This document shows, one piece after another, positions 22,991 through 35,296 of a stretch of DNA of 64,000 bases. Below the pieces are notes generated by a model. That model ran no database searches. It was given only the letters and a program-made list of their open reading frames with translations, and had not been told where the DNA came from. Every line of letters begins with the position of its first letter. Position 1 is the first letter of the stretch. Origin of the DNA: Azolla caroliniana (lineage: Eukaryota; Polypodiophyta); NCBI GenBank assembly GCA_043228905.1, contig JBHGNT010000010.1, forward strand, positions 21,142,001 to 21,206,000, read 5' to 3'. A program made the translations under genes and the position numbers.

Positions 22991-24445
22991 TACATAACCA
23001 TGGTTTAGCATTTTCAAATTCCTCAATCTCTCTCTCAATATTAGTTGATTACACTATACATCACGATTGCCATTTGTTTAGTTTGTGCACTTTCCAAAAA
23101 CCATCTACTAAGCCACGTAAATACTATTGTAGCACCATTGAATGTGGATGTTCATCCATTGCTTCCACTCCTCTATATAACATGTAATTCCAAAAAGTGA
23201 TATCAGATTCACAATTTTCACTCTAATTATCATGAACACTTACTACTAATAAGTAATTAGTTATAAAGATTAGAGAAAATAATGAATTAAGGGTAATATC
23301 CACACTCACCACTGTGAGCAAAGGAGATTAGATCAACCAAACCCCATTGACGTCCTATAGTTCAGAGTATGCCATGTGTCCCCAAATCCAAATGGGTTGT
23401 CTCAAGTCGTAAGATAATCAGTCCCCCATTTATTCTACATTTAAATCCATTAAAGTTAGCTTTCAAATTTATTCACTAAAGTTATACTTGTAACAATAAT
23501 AGTCACATAAGACTTGAAATCTCGTGTGGTGTTCACAAGAAGAGGAGATAAGCCTAAACAATAAAACCTGGAGTAGAAATTTCATATTTTACAGCCTATT
23601 AATGTACATACATTAGTTGAACTACAATGGAAGTGTGTTTAGCTCAAATGTGCCCGCAAGTGTAAATACTCATAAACACAAGATCACAAAAATGTCATCA
23701 AGTGATACCCCTACTTCATCGAGCATATTTCCTTGGTTGAAAAATCTAAGAAGAGTTCACATGGCTCAACGTGCACAATTCTTAGACATGCATAAGTTTG
23801 ACAAATCCAACTTGTCTCTATGGGCCAATCAAATCCATGATGTTGAGATTCAATTGAGGGTAATGAAAGATTAGGAATACCTTGATCAAGTATCAATGTT
23901 AATGATTTGCTTCCATTTAGAGGATACTGTATGCTTCTTCTTTTTACCAAAAGGTACACCTTGGTATTATAAAATCACAAGAAATACAAAAGTTGTGTTG
24001 GATAAACGAATATACCAACCGATTCACTTGTACTCACATCATGGCCAATTTGATGTGTATATACAATAACCACACATATTTGTATACCATATCTCCAATA
24101 TTATTGTGGTCTACTCCTCCCAAACTGCAAATGAACATGCAATGTAACCTATATTACTAGCATCTGTAGCAACAAAATCCATAAACAAAGTTAGTAGACA
24201 TTGTTTCCCAAAATGACGGGAACAATATACATCCATATTATATGGTTTACATCTTCCCTAAAAATGAGCATTGAATCCCATAACCTTTTAAAATGCATTC
24301 GCTTCCTGAAAATAGCTTCACCATTGCCTATACAACTGTTGTATTGACCACGTAATGTATGAATAAGCAACAACTAGAATTCAACAATTATAACAGAAGC
24401 ACCATGAGTGACATTGTCAAAAATTGATGGCACCTTCCAAATCAC
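22991..24445. other. Mostly unrecognised, with one weak Gag-like frame
   Basis: The only frame of note is 23617-23874 (+), containing HKFDKSNLSLWANQIHDVEI. That could be the N-terminus of a copia Gag (usual form FDG.N.S.W...M), but it is short, has no LTR nearby and ends in a stop. I give that reading about 0.25. Confidence 0.35.
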
Positions 24446-26149
24446 TCACATCAAAATAGATGAATTTGTCTTCCAAATAATATCATCCCTAATTTGCAAT
24501 GTGTCAAACAGAAAAGGTTGAACCATTTGTACATGAGGAGGAACTATGTGAAAGGCCTCCATTATATCCTCCTTTTCATGTAACAGTTGTCCTTCTAGAA
24601 TGCCCCACCTAACAACACCCCAAGTGATCACACAATTAGCATGTATGAATACCGGGAGCCTTAAAACTCTCTTCCATACTTGCGCAATTTTAGGACAAGA
24701 CCACAACACATGCTTAATTGATTACATCATACTACCACAACCAAATCCACATGACTTACAATGTATTTGGCGTAACCAGGCTCGAACCGGTAATGCATAA
24801 TGCATCAATAACTAGCGAAAAAGTATGATTGTCCTAGGAATCTACATACTCCATAACCACTTCCAATATTTAGATGTATCAATTAAAGAGGGCCCATTTG
24901 TCAACGACACTTTCATAGCAGATGGCGGATACAATTTCTTACTTAAGAGCAACTTCTATCCCAACTTCACAGAATATTGAAAAAACTAAATAAATTTAGT
25001 TTGAGATGAAGGATGTGGATGTTTCCAAAGATAATTTGATGGATTCCAATGCAAGTCCAACAATGACTCTTTTTGAAATACCCACAATTGGCAAAATAAC
25101 ATACTATTAGAAGGAGAGGGATCTCAAATCCAACTTTTACCTTACTTACCAACCACTCTCATCGGATGTTGCAATGTTGTTTGAAATCAAAGATTCAACA
25201 CCAACTTCCCATAATCTTCCTTCCTCAAATACATCAAAATATTAACAATCTCCTTGAGACGTTTTTTGTTTTACTCCTCTAATAACACCAAATGAAGTAT
25301 CCAAACCAAACATGCACAAAAGAAGGTGACCAATTGGAAAGAAAATTCCCTAAAGATAACTGAATTGCATAAAACATAGATCTAAAACCCCTACACATGG
25401 AATCATCAAGCTGAGAATTATGAAGATGACAAACATAATTTCCCCAAGAGGCTATTGTGGCAGCTATACCATTACCCAATTCAACCCAATGTAGCCGGTC
25501 TACTTCCAAGCAAAACACCCCTATCATCTAAAAAAATAAAATTCCAATTCAAAGGTTGCCGCAATAGTTCTTCATTCGAAGATGGGCATCCACAGATTAA
25601 AAAAAACTTACCAACATCCCATGCTCTACAAATTCCATCCTTAAAACCATCTTTCAAAACATGTATCTATCTTGTCTTAAAATTTGACAAGAATCCCATC
25701 TTAGAGATGACTTCCAAGAACCACTAGTAGATAGTTTAATATCAACAAATTAGTTTAAAAGCAACTCATACCATACACCTTGAGCAGGAAACATAGCTCT
25801 AATAACAAATTTTGCCAGAAGAGCCTTACATTGACTATCTGGATCTACCAACCCTAAACCACCATCAAATAATTGTGTAGTAAGTATTGACCAAGCTACC
25901 TTCGCACGGCATCATAATTACTTCTTCCTACCCAAATAGCAAAACTATGCTTGCTAAAGACAACTCCATAATGTCCCAAATCAATAACTTTTTCCTGAGT
26001 GATAACATTAGAGGAACTAACAATCGCTCCTTATGCACATTTATACCAACTTGACAACCTAAGTAACAAACTAAAAATCTTTCTTGAATCCAATGAAAGA
26101 ACTCAGAAGGTCTCCATGATGGCAACAACCTCGTAGAAACCAAAACCAA
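24446..26149 (-). pseudogene. Decayed L1-type LINE (end of RT to zf-RVT)
   Basis: Minus-strand pieces appear in the order expected for plant L1 ORF2. First is SWRPSEFFHWIQERFLVCYL with LLVPLMLSLRKKLLIWDI (26149-25928). Next is AKVAWSILTTQLFDGGLGL (about 25890), then ALLAKFVIRAMFPAQGVWYE (about 25800). Then come a 25527-25279 piece and a zf-RVT-like HMLWSCPKIAQVWKRVLRLP (24709-24650). The pieces are in different frames with many stops. The 5' half is missing. It may belong with the remnant at 22600-22990. Confidence 0.65.
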
Positions 26150-27479
26150 AAACCCATTGATTTACACCAATTACTTTTTGCACCAGAGGCTTGACTGAAT
26201 GTGAACGCTTGATGGATTTATGAAAGAATCTAGGGAAACACTTATGAGAAGAACACTTATTCAAGTAAGGTTTACCAAATGAAGATGTTGTATAAGATTT
26301 GGATGAAGGAATTTGACTTTGAAACTAGATTGACATAATTGTACATCAAGTAAGGTTCAACAAATGAGGCTATTGTATGAGATTTGGGTGAAGGAATTAA
26401 GCTTTGTAACTAGTTTGAATGTGTAGAAGAGAAATCTGCTCCCAAATTGCAAGCAATAATGCTTTTATGCACATTACCAAGCTCATGGGATGAATGGCAT
26501 AGTACTCCCATGTGTGGTTATATGTGGAGAGTTTCTAATAAGTGAGAAGATGTTAAGGATATTTATGGAATGGGCACAAGGTGAAGAGGCATTCAATGTG
26601 TGTGATTCGAAGAGGAGTGCCCATTATAAGATTCAAGCAAAAGATGATAGCAAGGATCCACAAAGCTAAAGCGGGTCTTTGGTCAATAATGAGTGAGAGA
26701 ATCCATTTGTCTCTAAGTGAACATATCTCCAAAGTGCTTGAGTGATTTTATATTGATGGAGCCAAGCTTCTTTGCATACCATTATTGCCAAGGCTAAGCA
26801 AGGAGAATTGCATGAAATCCAAAATTCCCAAGAATAAATGTGAAACGTGTCATATTTATATGTCATCTGAAGCTTGATGAATATCATGGTGAGTACTAAA
26901 CCCAATGTTTCCTATGCAATAGGAGTCATTTGCATATTCATATCCAAGCTAGGTGAAAAGAATTAGGAGTGCAATACCAAATGAGAAGACTCGAAGGAAA
27001 AACAGGTCTCAACCAAGGTTCATTTATACTAATTATAACTCTTATTAATTACTTTGTGTTAATGTCAACCTCAAGCAATTGCTTAATGTTTTTGAATCAC
27101 ATTCTCATTATTCTATTCTTTGCTTCCTTGTACACATGTAAATTTGTTAATCGATATGGTTGTTAGTTTTTGTTAATCACCATTCCAATTAATTCATTAA
27201 TCTATCTTCTCCTTGTTCAAGGCAAGACCTCGAAATTACTTTGTCAGTATGTAGGACCAATCCAAATTGGTCTATAGAGACATTGATGAATATGTAGATG
27301 TATATCATGATACGTTTTGAATTGGGTTAAAACATTGTTCTAGATCAACCTTGAATCAATGAATGAAAAGTTTTAATCGTACAAAATTCAAATCAAGGAT
27401 TCAATAAAGTCAGTAATCCATAAACTCATGATGAAATAAGTCCCACAAAGATGTAAGTCAACTTTATGTGAATAGAAAG
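26150..27479. other. Unrecognised, with one tandem duplication
   Basis: At 26265-26340 and 26346-26420 a sequence of about 76 bp (AAGTAAGGTTxACxAAATGA, GAGATTTGG.TGAAGGAATT) occurs twice with moderate divergence. Otherwise only short frames are seen. Confidence 0.45.
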
Positions 27480-27897
27480 TGTAAACAGTGAAGGGCGTAG
27501 ATGGTGCTATGCAACGGAAGTGAGCTTTGTGTGTGTGTGTGTGCATGTAAGGCAATAGAGAGGAAGAGAGAGAGAGTTGTAAGCAAGAAAATTGTATATT
27601 ACATCCAACAGTTACTCAATTACAAAAGGTTGGTTTCAATACCAACTATTCTAGGGCAAATGCCCTTTCTACTAATTACAAATCTATCCTAGTAACTTGT
27701 CCACTGACTAGTGTGAACATTGTCCCTATGGGAAGTTGATTTCGATTCTCAATACGCCCCTTCGAACACAACTTCGGAAGCCAAAAAGTTGTTTTGGTTT
27801 GGTCTTCGAAATACTTTGATTCGGTTGTTCGATTTCGATTTTCGTTTTTCGGTTTGTTCGTACTTCAACCCCTTTGGTTGTCTTCGACTGTTCAACA
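27480..27897 (-). mobile_element. Copia-4 3' LTR (borders approximate)
   Basis: On the minus strand a polypurine tract (TTGAGGGGGAG, about 27924-27914) is followed by a candidate LTR. It starts TGTTGAACAGTCGAAG (27897) and ends near CACTGTTTACA (27480). The end resembles that of the Copia-1 LTR (TTTTTACA). A GT/GA-rich leader lies at 27530-27575. The alternative start TATAGTAG, directly after the tract, cannot be excluded. Confidence 0.5.
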
Positions 27898-29783
27898 TCG
27901 CTGCTACTATACTCCCCCTCAAGCGTGGCTGGTCGGTGATCGAGAGACCAAGGTTCGTCACGAACTGCTGCAGCTTGTCGATACTCAAGGCTTTTGTGAA
28001 GATGTCAGCCACTTGAAGATTCGTGTTGAGATGTTGTAGGTCGACATCTCCGGCCTATACGCACTCGCGGATGAAGTGATAGTGTACTTCAATATGCTTA
28101 GTCCGCACATGGAACACGGGGTTCCGAGCCAGGTAGATATTGTTCATGCCTCCATGCTCGACAGTGCGACTGTCAGCTGCTTCTTACTACTCCATGAGAT
28201 TGCTCCATTACCGAGAGAGAAAACGAATCCGGAGGTTGAACGTCTATCGACCTTATATCATGCCCAGTCTGTGTCTGTGTACCCATCAAGTCGAATAAGC
28301 GTATTTGACTTATACATGATGCCATAATCCATTGTCGTACTGACATATCGAAGTATCCTCTTAGCGCAATGGAGATGTTCATTTCATGGGTTCTGCATGA
28401 ATTGGCTAAGTAGGCTGACTGAATAGTTGAGGTCGGGTGGTGTGATGGTTAGATAGATTAGGTTGTCGATCAGCTATCAATACTGAGTCGACTCACACTC
28501 TGTTGTTCATGAATCGACATTGAGCTTGAGATATGATCGAGAGGGGTAGACACAGGTTTGCAATCGGTCATTCCGAACTTGTAGAGGAAGTTGAGAATGT
28601 AGTGCTGTTGTGAGATCAATATCCCGATTGGTGTTCAAATTACTTCAATACCAAGGAAGTAATGGAGCTCATGCATATCTTTCATTTCGAATCTGCCGGA
28701 TAGGAGTGATTTGACCTTATTGATCTCGGGGAGATCCTTTCATCCGATGACCAGATCATCCACATACACGATGATGATAATCGGGTTGTTCAACTCGTTT
28801 CGTTTGTATAAGGAGTTATCTGGTTTCGATATTCAGAAGCCGATTTGGTGAAGATACCGAGTGATCTTCGAGTGCCAAGTGCGCGGTGCTTGCTTGAGGC
28901 CGTATAAAGGCTTCTTACGTCGACATACTATTCTTGGGTGTTTCGTCGATTTGAAACCGGGTCGTTGAACCATAAAAACCTCCTCGTCTAAATCGCCTTG
29001 TAGGAAAGCGTTCTTTACGTCCATCTGATGGAGGTGCCACCCTTTGTAGCTGCGAGTGCAATAACTATCCGCACCGTTGTCATCTTTGCCACCGGGGCAA
29101 AGGTCTCCTCGTAATCGACTCTGTGTGTTTGTGTGTATCCTTTTGCGATGAGTCGTGCTTTGAACCGATTTACTCAGCCATCAGCGTTGTATTTGACCTT
29201 ATAGATCCATCTACAACCTATCGCTTTCCTTTGAAGTGAATGGGGAACAAGGTCCCATGTCTCGTTTTTGCACAAGGCCTACATTTCTTCATTCATCGCA
29301 TTGACCCATCGCTGGTCCTTGGCGGCTTTGGAAAATGTTTCCGGCTATCGAACAATTGCTACCTTCATCATGAAGGCGTAATGATATGCCATATACTCCT
29401 CATAGCCAAATCGGCTTACGGGGTGCTTTTAACAGGTGGACCGGCGTAACTTCTCGTTCGTAGAGACTAATGCTTTCTTCGCTCCATTTGTTTGGATGTC
29501 GAGGAAGTCAAGGCCTTCAAACTCACTGTTGAGAGAGTGAGTCGACTCGATTTCGATCGGATCTTCATAATCCAACATTTTTGCCTTCCCTTTGTCCAAG
29601 TTCGAACTCAATTGAGATGTGCTGCGATCACTCGACAACTCTTGTGGTCCACTCAATCGAGTCGTGATAGAACTTTCTTCGAACATGCGCCTGAGTCGAT
29701 CTTCTTCTTCTATCTCTTGTTCGGCTAATTTCGGGTCGATTGAAGTCGTAATCAGAGTTGTCTCTGGTTCGTACCAGGATGTC
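27898..29783 (-). pseudogene. Copia-4 Pol remnant (linker, RT, RNase H)
   Basis: On the minus strand the linker (29686-29429, ending LRRSTC) leads into [20 protein letters not shown] (29024), [16 protein letters not shown], and IIIIVYVDDLVIG near 28750. RNase H motifs end with MADIFTKALSIDKLQQF (28012). Stops and frameshifts are scattered throughout. Codon wording differs from Copia-1, -2 and -5, so it is a separate subfamily. It is interrupted at 29783/29784 by Copia-5. Confidence 0.85.
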
Positions 29784-29821
29784 TGTTAAAGATTGCTTGC
29801 GAAAGCGTTAGAAAGAACAGT

Positions 29822-29868
<47 letters not shown>

Positions 29869-30175
29869 AGGACACACTATTTTCAAAAATGATATGAATA
29901 CTCTATGCTCTCTGTATCTACAACGCGCTCATCAACGCTATTTATACAAGTCCACATGAGACTGTTAGAAGTACAGTGTACTTCAATGCTCACACGAGCA
30001 TCTGACACTAACTACGAGACTATAACTGCCTAGTAGTCTAACCTATACTAGGCTACCAGTTACAGATTGGATCCGGCATACCGGCTCCCCTGATCACCGG
30101 CATACTGATTCCTCTCGCTTACCGGCTCAGGCTTATTCAGCCGATCCGGCTTCGGTTGAGCTTGCCGCTGAACAT
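29784..30175 (-). mobile_element. Copia-5 3' LTR
   Basis: This 392-bp LTR reads TGTTCAGCGGCAAGC...TCTTTAACA on the minus strand and directly follows a polypurine tract (TTGAGGGGGAA). A (GA)n tract lies at 29828-29867. The 5' LTR of this element was not found. Confidence 0.82.
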
Positions 30176-30867
30176 TCCCCCTCAAGCTCAACCTGAGGTA
30201 GGGTCGTAGTGTCAACCTCTGTGGCAACCGGTTCTTCCAACTGACTTCTCCTGGCGTCGCTTCGCCTTGCTTGCGCTCCTTGTCTGGTCCGGTCCCGTTC
30301 GCCGCGACCCCTTTGGTTCTGCGCGCCTCGACCTTCGGCATGTCTACTCAATAGGCCCATCTCAGCTCCTTCGCTGCTATGACTCCGGCGCTTGCGGATC
30401 CGTCGGTACCTCCGCGATGGCATCGACTTCCGCTGTGTCCGTGTCTCCTTGGCCTCTCGTTGATCCGACTCATCCAGATCCATTTGTTGATCCGAATTGG
30501 TTGTCTCCGACTCGTTCCAGCTCTTGTCCGAATTGGTATCCTCCGATTCGATTTTCGGCTTCAGGCCTCTCACCACATCGGACCACGTCCGGGTCTTGGC
30601 CTTCTCCGTGCTTCCCTTGGCTTCTTCAGCCGGTTCACCGAAGTCGAATTCTTCATTCGACTCCACATCATGGCCATTACGATCGTGATGACCTCCGCAT
30701 AGCATGCACTTCTCTTCCTGAGTGTATACTTCTTCTTCACAACCGCTCACTCCGACCTGTTCGGATGTGCCGACTTCCTTCGTCGACTCGGCTTCATTTT
30801 TCTTCTTGTCTCCACCTCTACCAGTTCTTCTCTTACCTACGGGTTCAACAGTTTTTTTGCCTTTGCG
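30133..30867 (-). CDS. Copia-5 C-terminal extension after RNase H, crossing the PPT
   Basis: Following the RNase H end (HLDVPHLRGRR) the frame stays open for about 244 residues. It carries a basic patch (GKKTVEPVGKRRTGRGGDKKK), a CMLCGGHHDRNGH motif that could bind zinc, an acidic NEEFDFGEPAEEAKG block, and a long Arg/Ser/Gln-rich tail. It passes in frame through the polypurine tract as VELEGEC and ends inside the LTR. Copia-1 shares the EFDFGSAEEAEGG block and the VELKGEC end. I know of no named domain for it. A nucleic-acid-binding or nuclear-targeting role would be a guess from composition. Confidence 0.6.
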   Translation of the reverse strand, partial: RKGKKTVEPVGKRRTGRGGDKKKNEAESTKEVGTSEQVGVSGCEEEVYTQEEKCMLCGGHHDRNGHDVESNEEFDFGEPAEEAKGSTEKAKTRTWSDVVRGLKPKIESEDTNSDKSWNESETTNSDQQMDLDESDQREAKETRTQRKSMPSRRYRRIRKRRSHSSEGAEMGLLSRHAEGRGAQNQRGRGERDRTRQGAQARRSDARRSQLEEPVATEVDTTTLPQVELEGECSAASSTEAGSAE

Positions 30868-33800
30868 TCTCCCCCTCAAGTGCGGCACGTCAAGATGTTG
30901 AACACCAAGCATTTCGGTAAAGTGCTGCAACTTGTCCGACCTGAGCGGTTTGGTGAAGATGTCGGCAACTTGCCGATCCGTGTGAACATACCGTAGTTCA
31001 ACTTCACCGCTTAGGACCCGCTCACGCACGAAGTGATAATGCACTTCTATGTGCTTTGTGCGAGCATGGAACACAGGGTTCTTGGCGAGTTGCATGCTGC
31101 TGAGGTTATCCCAGTAGATAAGGATCGGGGTCGGTACCTTGATCCGCACGCAGGTCTTGCAGTAGTCGCCGAAGCCAAATGGCTTCACAGGTGGCAATGG
31201 GTCGCACCCCGGTATTCAGCCTCAGTGCTGGATAGAGCCATTGTTGGCTGCTTTTTGCTGCTCCACGCAACAGCCGCGCTCCCAAGAGAAGACATAAAAC
31301 TGGAAGTTGAGCGACGATCCGTTGCATCGCCAGCCCAGTCGGCATCCGTGTAGCCGACAAGCTCTTCGGTTATACCCTGCTGGTATAAGAGCCCCCGGTC
31401 CTTAGTGCCCGCTTACATACCTCAGTATTCATTGCACGCACTGAAGGTGCTCCACGGTCGGCTTTTGCATGAATTGGCTTACCACTCCGACCGGATAGCT
31501 AATGTCGGGTCGGGTGATGGTCAAGTAGATCAGGCTTCCGACTATTTGTCGAAACCTTTTCTCATCGCAGGTTGGTCCGGAGTTGGGACGGATCTTCTGA
31601 TTCTTGTCTAGGGGTGTGGAGACAGGTCGGCATTCCGTCATGCCGAACTTGTACATTATATTCAACACATAATGGAGTTGAGAAAGCAATATGCCGTCGG
31701 GGGTGCGGATGACCTCGATCCCCCAAAAATAATGAAGGTCCCCCAAGTCCTTCATATCGAATGCGTCCGACAACTGGGACTTGACGCGATTGATTTCCGG
31801 AAGACCTGGGCCGGTGATGACTAAATCATCAACATAGAGTAAGATACATACCGGACCGTTTGAGCCTTGACGGATGAACAGGGAAGAGTCTGACTTAGAG
31901 GCACCAAACCCCATCTTTCACAACCAGTGCGTGATCTTAGCATTCCAAGCACGGGGGGCTTGCTTCAAGCCATACAACGACTTCCTCAGCCGGCATACCG
32001 CCGACTTGTTCACCTCCGACTGAAATCCGGGGGGCTGAGTCATAAAGACTTCTTCTTCAAGATCTCCTTGAAGGAGGGCATTCTTCACATCCATCTGATG
32101 AGAGATGCCACCCCCTTGCCGCAGCAACCGCCAGTACCACATGAACCATCATCATCTTCGCTACAGGAGTGAAGGTCTCGTCGTAGTCGATTCCGTGGGT
32201 TTGCGCATATCCCTTCACCACTAACCGGGCCTTGTACTGGTTAACTGTACCGTCGGCATTGTACTTTACCTTGTACACCCACTTGCATCCGATCGGTTTA
32301 CAGTGACGGGGAGGGTCAACCAGGTCCCAAGTTCCGTTGGCATCTAGTGCCCGTATTTCTTCCTCTATAGCGGCATGCCAATTTGCGTCCTTTGCCGCTT
32401 CTGCGTAGCTCTCCGGCTCACGCACTTCCGCGACCTTGGTCATGTACGCATAATGATGCGCCATGTACTCGTTATACCCGTACCGTTTAACGGGATCCTT
32501 TTGGCGGGTGGACCGGCGTAGCTCACCGTTACCCAGTATGCGACCCTTCTTGGCCAGTTCGGTCTTCGTTACCGAAGATCTACCTATGTCCTTGCCGAAG
32601 TCAGATACGCACGGATCCGACTCATCATTGCCGGTCTCGAATTCTGGCATCTTCTGCTTCCCTTTCTCTTTGCATGTGAACCATCTCCTCAGTTCCTTGC
32701 GTGGGGAGAGCACGATAGAGTCTCCACTACTCGTTGTCTCATCATCCGACTGGTTGGACTGATCCAGTCTCTCATTCGGTGTGCTTAACCGGAATGATTC
32801 CTGACTCTCATCTTGAGTCTCGGCTTCATCTTTCTCTACCTGGGCCAGTTCAGGCTCACTAGCCCCGTCCTCCGACATCGGGTCGGAATCGAAAGTCGGA
32901 GTTGGTAAAGAATACCACGATGCCGATTCATCAAACTCGACATCTCGGCTGACTCGGACCTGCTTCGACCGGGGGTTATAACACTTATACCCCTTTTGCT
33001 CTTGAGCATAGCCGACTAGGATGCATTTTTCCGATTTTGCATCCAACTTTCTCCGCTTCTCATCTGGCACATGTACATAGGCTATGCTGCCGAATATCCG
33101 GAGGTGTCTCAAATTCGGCTTGCGCCCGAAATACAGTTCGTGAGCTGACACCTTGTCCCCGATCCGGTTCTGGATGTAAACGGCCGTTTGGACCACCTCC
33201 GCCCAGTAGAACTTGGGCATGCTCTTTTCCTCCAGCATTGCCCTAGCCGCGTCAATCAGCGACCGATTCTTCCTTTCGGCCACACCGTTCTGTTGCGGTG
33301 TGTATCTACAACTGAATTCTCGCCGAATTCCTTTTTGTTGTAGATAGTTGTTGAATTGGCTGGAAAAATACTCTTTTCCGCCATCCGACCGTAGGCATTT
33401 GATCTTCCTCTCCGATTCCCGTTCCACCATCTTCTGGAGGCTTCGGAAACACTCGAAGACTTCGCTCTTCCACTCAATGAGGTAGATCCACGTATGCCGC
33501 GTGTAGTCGTCGATTAAGGAGACAAAATATCGACTCCTGCCAATGCTAACATTTTGTGCTGGTCCCCACACATCCGAATGGATAAGATCGAGCTTGTTAC
33601 GGCTTCGATTTCTTTCGGTGGGGAATGGAAGCCGGTGTTGCTTCCCGAGTAGGCAGGCTTCACAAATCTGGGCTCTTCGGCCACTAAACTTCGGCAAACC
33701 GAAAACGACTTGTTCCATTTGCAGGTCTTGAAGCCTCCGGTAGTTGACGTGGCCGATCCGCTTGTGCCATAGGTCGATATCCAACTCGACCTTCTGTCCT

Positions 33801-34262
33801 TTGGCAAACAGTGCGGTGCCGACGTCATTGGTGTTGAGGATAAACATCCTCCCATCTCTGCGCCCTTGCGCAATAACTTCGCCCTCATCCTCAATGAAGC
33901 ACCCAAGGTGCGTAAACCGCACCTGCATCCCCTGGTCGACGATTTGTCCGACCGACACCAGGTTCTTCGTGATCGTCGGAACATGTAATACATTCATCAG
34001 CTTCCCCCTCTGTCCGACGTGGCTCAAAGGGACTGTGGTTAGATAGGTGTGGAGTGTCATCTCCGGTTTCGACAACTCCCGGTTGATCTGGCTTCTCCAA
34101 AAAGGAGAACCACTCCTCGTGGCTCATCATGTGGTTTGATGCGCCGGAGTCAACGTACCACACTTCCTCCGATTTGGAAGTGGTCTTCTTCATTGATTTT
34201 GCCGTGTGCTTCATTACCAAGGCTGTCCCCTTACCGTTCTTGGATCCTCCCGATTTCACCTC
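30868..34262 (-). pseudogene. Copia-5 polyprotein (protease, integrase, RT, RNase H)
   Basis: On the minus strand this is the best-kept copia here. The protease has EEVWYVDSGASNHMMSHEEW (34180-34120). A 672-codon frame (34075-32057) holds the Gag-pre-integrase region (HKRIGHVNYRRLQDLQ), the HHCC part, the integrase core with CLRSDGGKEYF and NGVAERKNRSL, the linker and the RT start. RT continues at 31914-31429 with LLYVDDLVITGPG and PDISYPVGVVSQF; RNase H is split near 31430-31200. Frameshifts near 34080, 32110, 31920 and 31430 make it non-functional as it stands. Gag and the 5' LTR are missing: at about 34262 it meets a fragment of another copia. Confidence 0.92.
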
Positions 34263-34419
34263 TTCCGATTCGAGGATGAACGTTCGGCCTTCTCGATGAC
34301 CATGAGCTATGATTTGATCGTCTTTTTCGGTGAAGCACCCATCATTATTGAATCATACTTGCATATCGTGTTTGACAATCTGGCCAGGTTCTCCGTGATG
34401 GTTGGGACATGCAAGACGT
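34263..34419 (-). pseudogene. Copia fragment (Gag-pre-integrase), probably Copia-4
   Basis: On the minus strand it reads VLHVPTITENL, then in another frame GQIVKHDMQV, a stop, FNNDGCFTEKDDQIIAHGHR and REGRTFILESEE. It aligns with the Copia-5 segment around 33990-33830 but is clearly diverged. It lies directly next to Copia-5. The likeliest reading is the far side of Copia-4 after a deletion. Gyp-Trp-3 is inserted in it. Confidence 0.7.
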
Positions 34420-35095
34420 TGTCGTGGAGAAAACCGTCAATAGACGGAATCGAAGAATATCGGGAGAATCGGCGGTGTGCACCATGTGCATTTACCCTTG
34501 TAAAAAACGTGTGAATAATTGGAGTTAAGTCAAGACAGAGGATCCCATGTAATAAGGGATTTATCCCACATTGTAACGCATCTCCCTCCTTGTTCTATAA
34601 AAGGAAGGGAGCGCCTCTTGTGAAGGAGTTGCCCATTTTGAGTTAGGAGGGTATACCACTTAGGTCTAGGGTTTGGTAGAGTTCTTCCTCTTCATCTTAT
34701 TCTTGTTCCCTTAGGGTTTGTACTTGGGTCTTCGCCCTATTTCGTTTAGGGTTTCATCTTGTCTTCTTCTTCTTCTTCTGCCCCTTCGTGTCTGTTTAAG
34801 GTTTTGGCCCGGTGAAGAGCTTGTATGTTCTGTGGGGGTTTACTTCTACTCGGCCTCTTGTGCAAGACCCCGCTCTGCGCAACGAGCCCGAGAGCTACCC
34901 CCGACAGCGGCTTGGCAGCAGACTGTTGTTGTAACGTTACCTACCTTGGTCCGGCTCGAAGCTGGGGATGCATTCTTTCCCTTGTAATATACATATTTGT
35001 ATCTGTTTGTGCATATTGGTGTATGTGGTGGTGTCGGAAGCACAACCCCTTGCTTCCTGTGCATAAGAGTCGGTGTCGTGCGCACACTCTCCCTC

Positions 35096-35146
<51 letters not shown>

Positions 35147-35259
35147 GTTCGGTTGCCTCTGGGACGCGTCCGGAGTTGGTTTCTCGGCACCCCCTTCTCC
35201 CTAGTCCGAGACCCCTGTGGTCCCGCCCCTTTTACACGCACGCGTGTAGTAACGCGACA
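34420..35259 (+). mobile_element. Gyp-Trp-3 5' LTR
   Basis: This 840-bp LTR starts TGTCGTGGAGAAAACCG and ends GTAGTAACGCGACA. TATAAAAGGAAGG lies near 34600, the leader holds a (CT)n tract (35098-35143), and the U5 end GTGGTCCCGCCCC is shared by the group. The base preceding the LTR completes GACGT, a possible target duplication. Confidence 0.88.
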
Positions 35260-35263
35260 TATT

Positions 35264-35281
35264 TGGTGAACCCGACGTGAA
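35264..35281 (+). promoter_or_regulatory. Primer-binding site, tRNA-Trp (Gyp-Trp-3)
   Basis: TGGTGAACCCGACGTGAA, four bases inside the LTR, is an 18/18 match to the complement of the plant nuclear tRNA-Trp 3' end including CCA, as I know it. Confidence 0.85.
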
Positions 35282-35296
35282 GGGCGGAAAGGGAGA

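Noticed and set aside
23617-23874. Complete copia Gag gene
   Set aside because: Only one weak FDKSN.S.W motif, a stop soon after, no knuckle and no LTR nearby.
30267-30920. 217-codon plus-strand frame
   Set aside because: It is antisense to the Copia-5 extension, whose end is conserved in Copia-1; the antisense frame has no recognisable motif.
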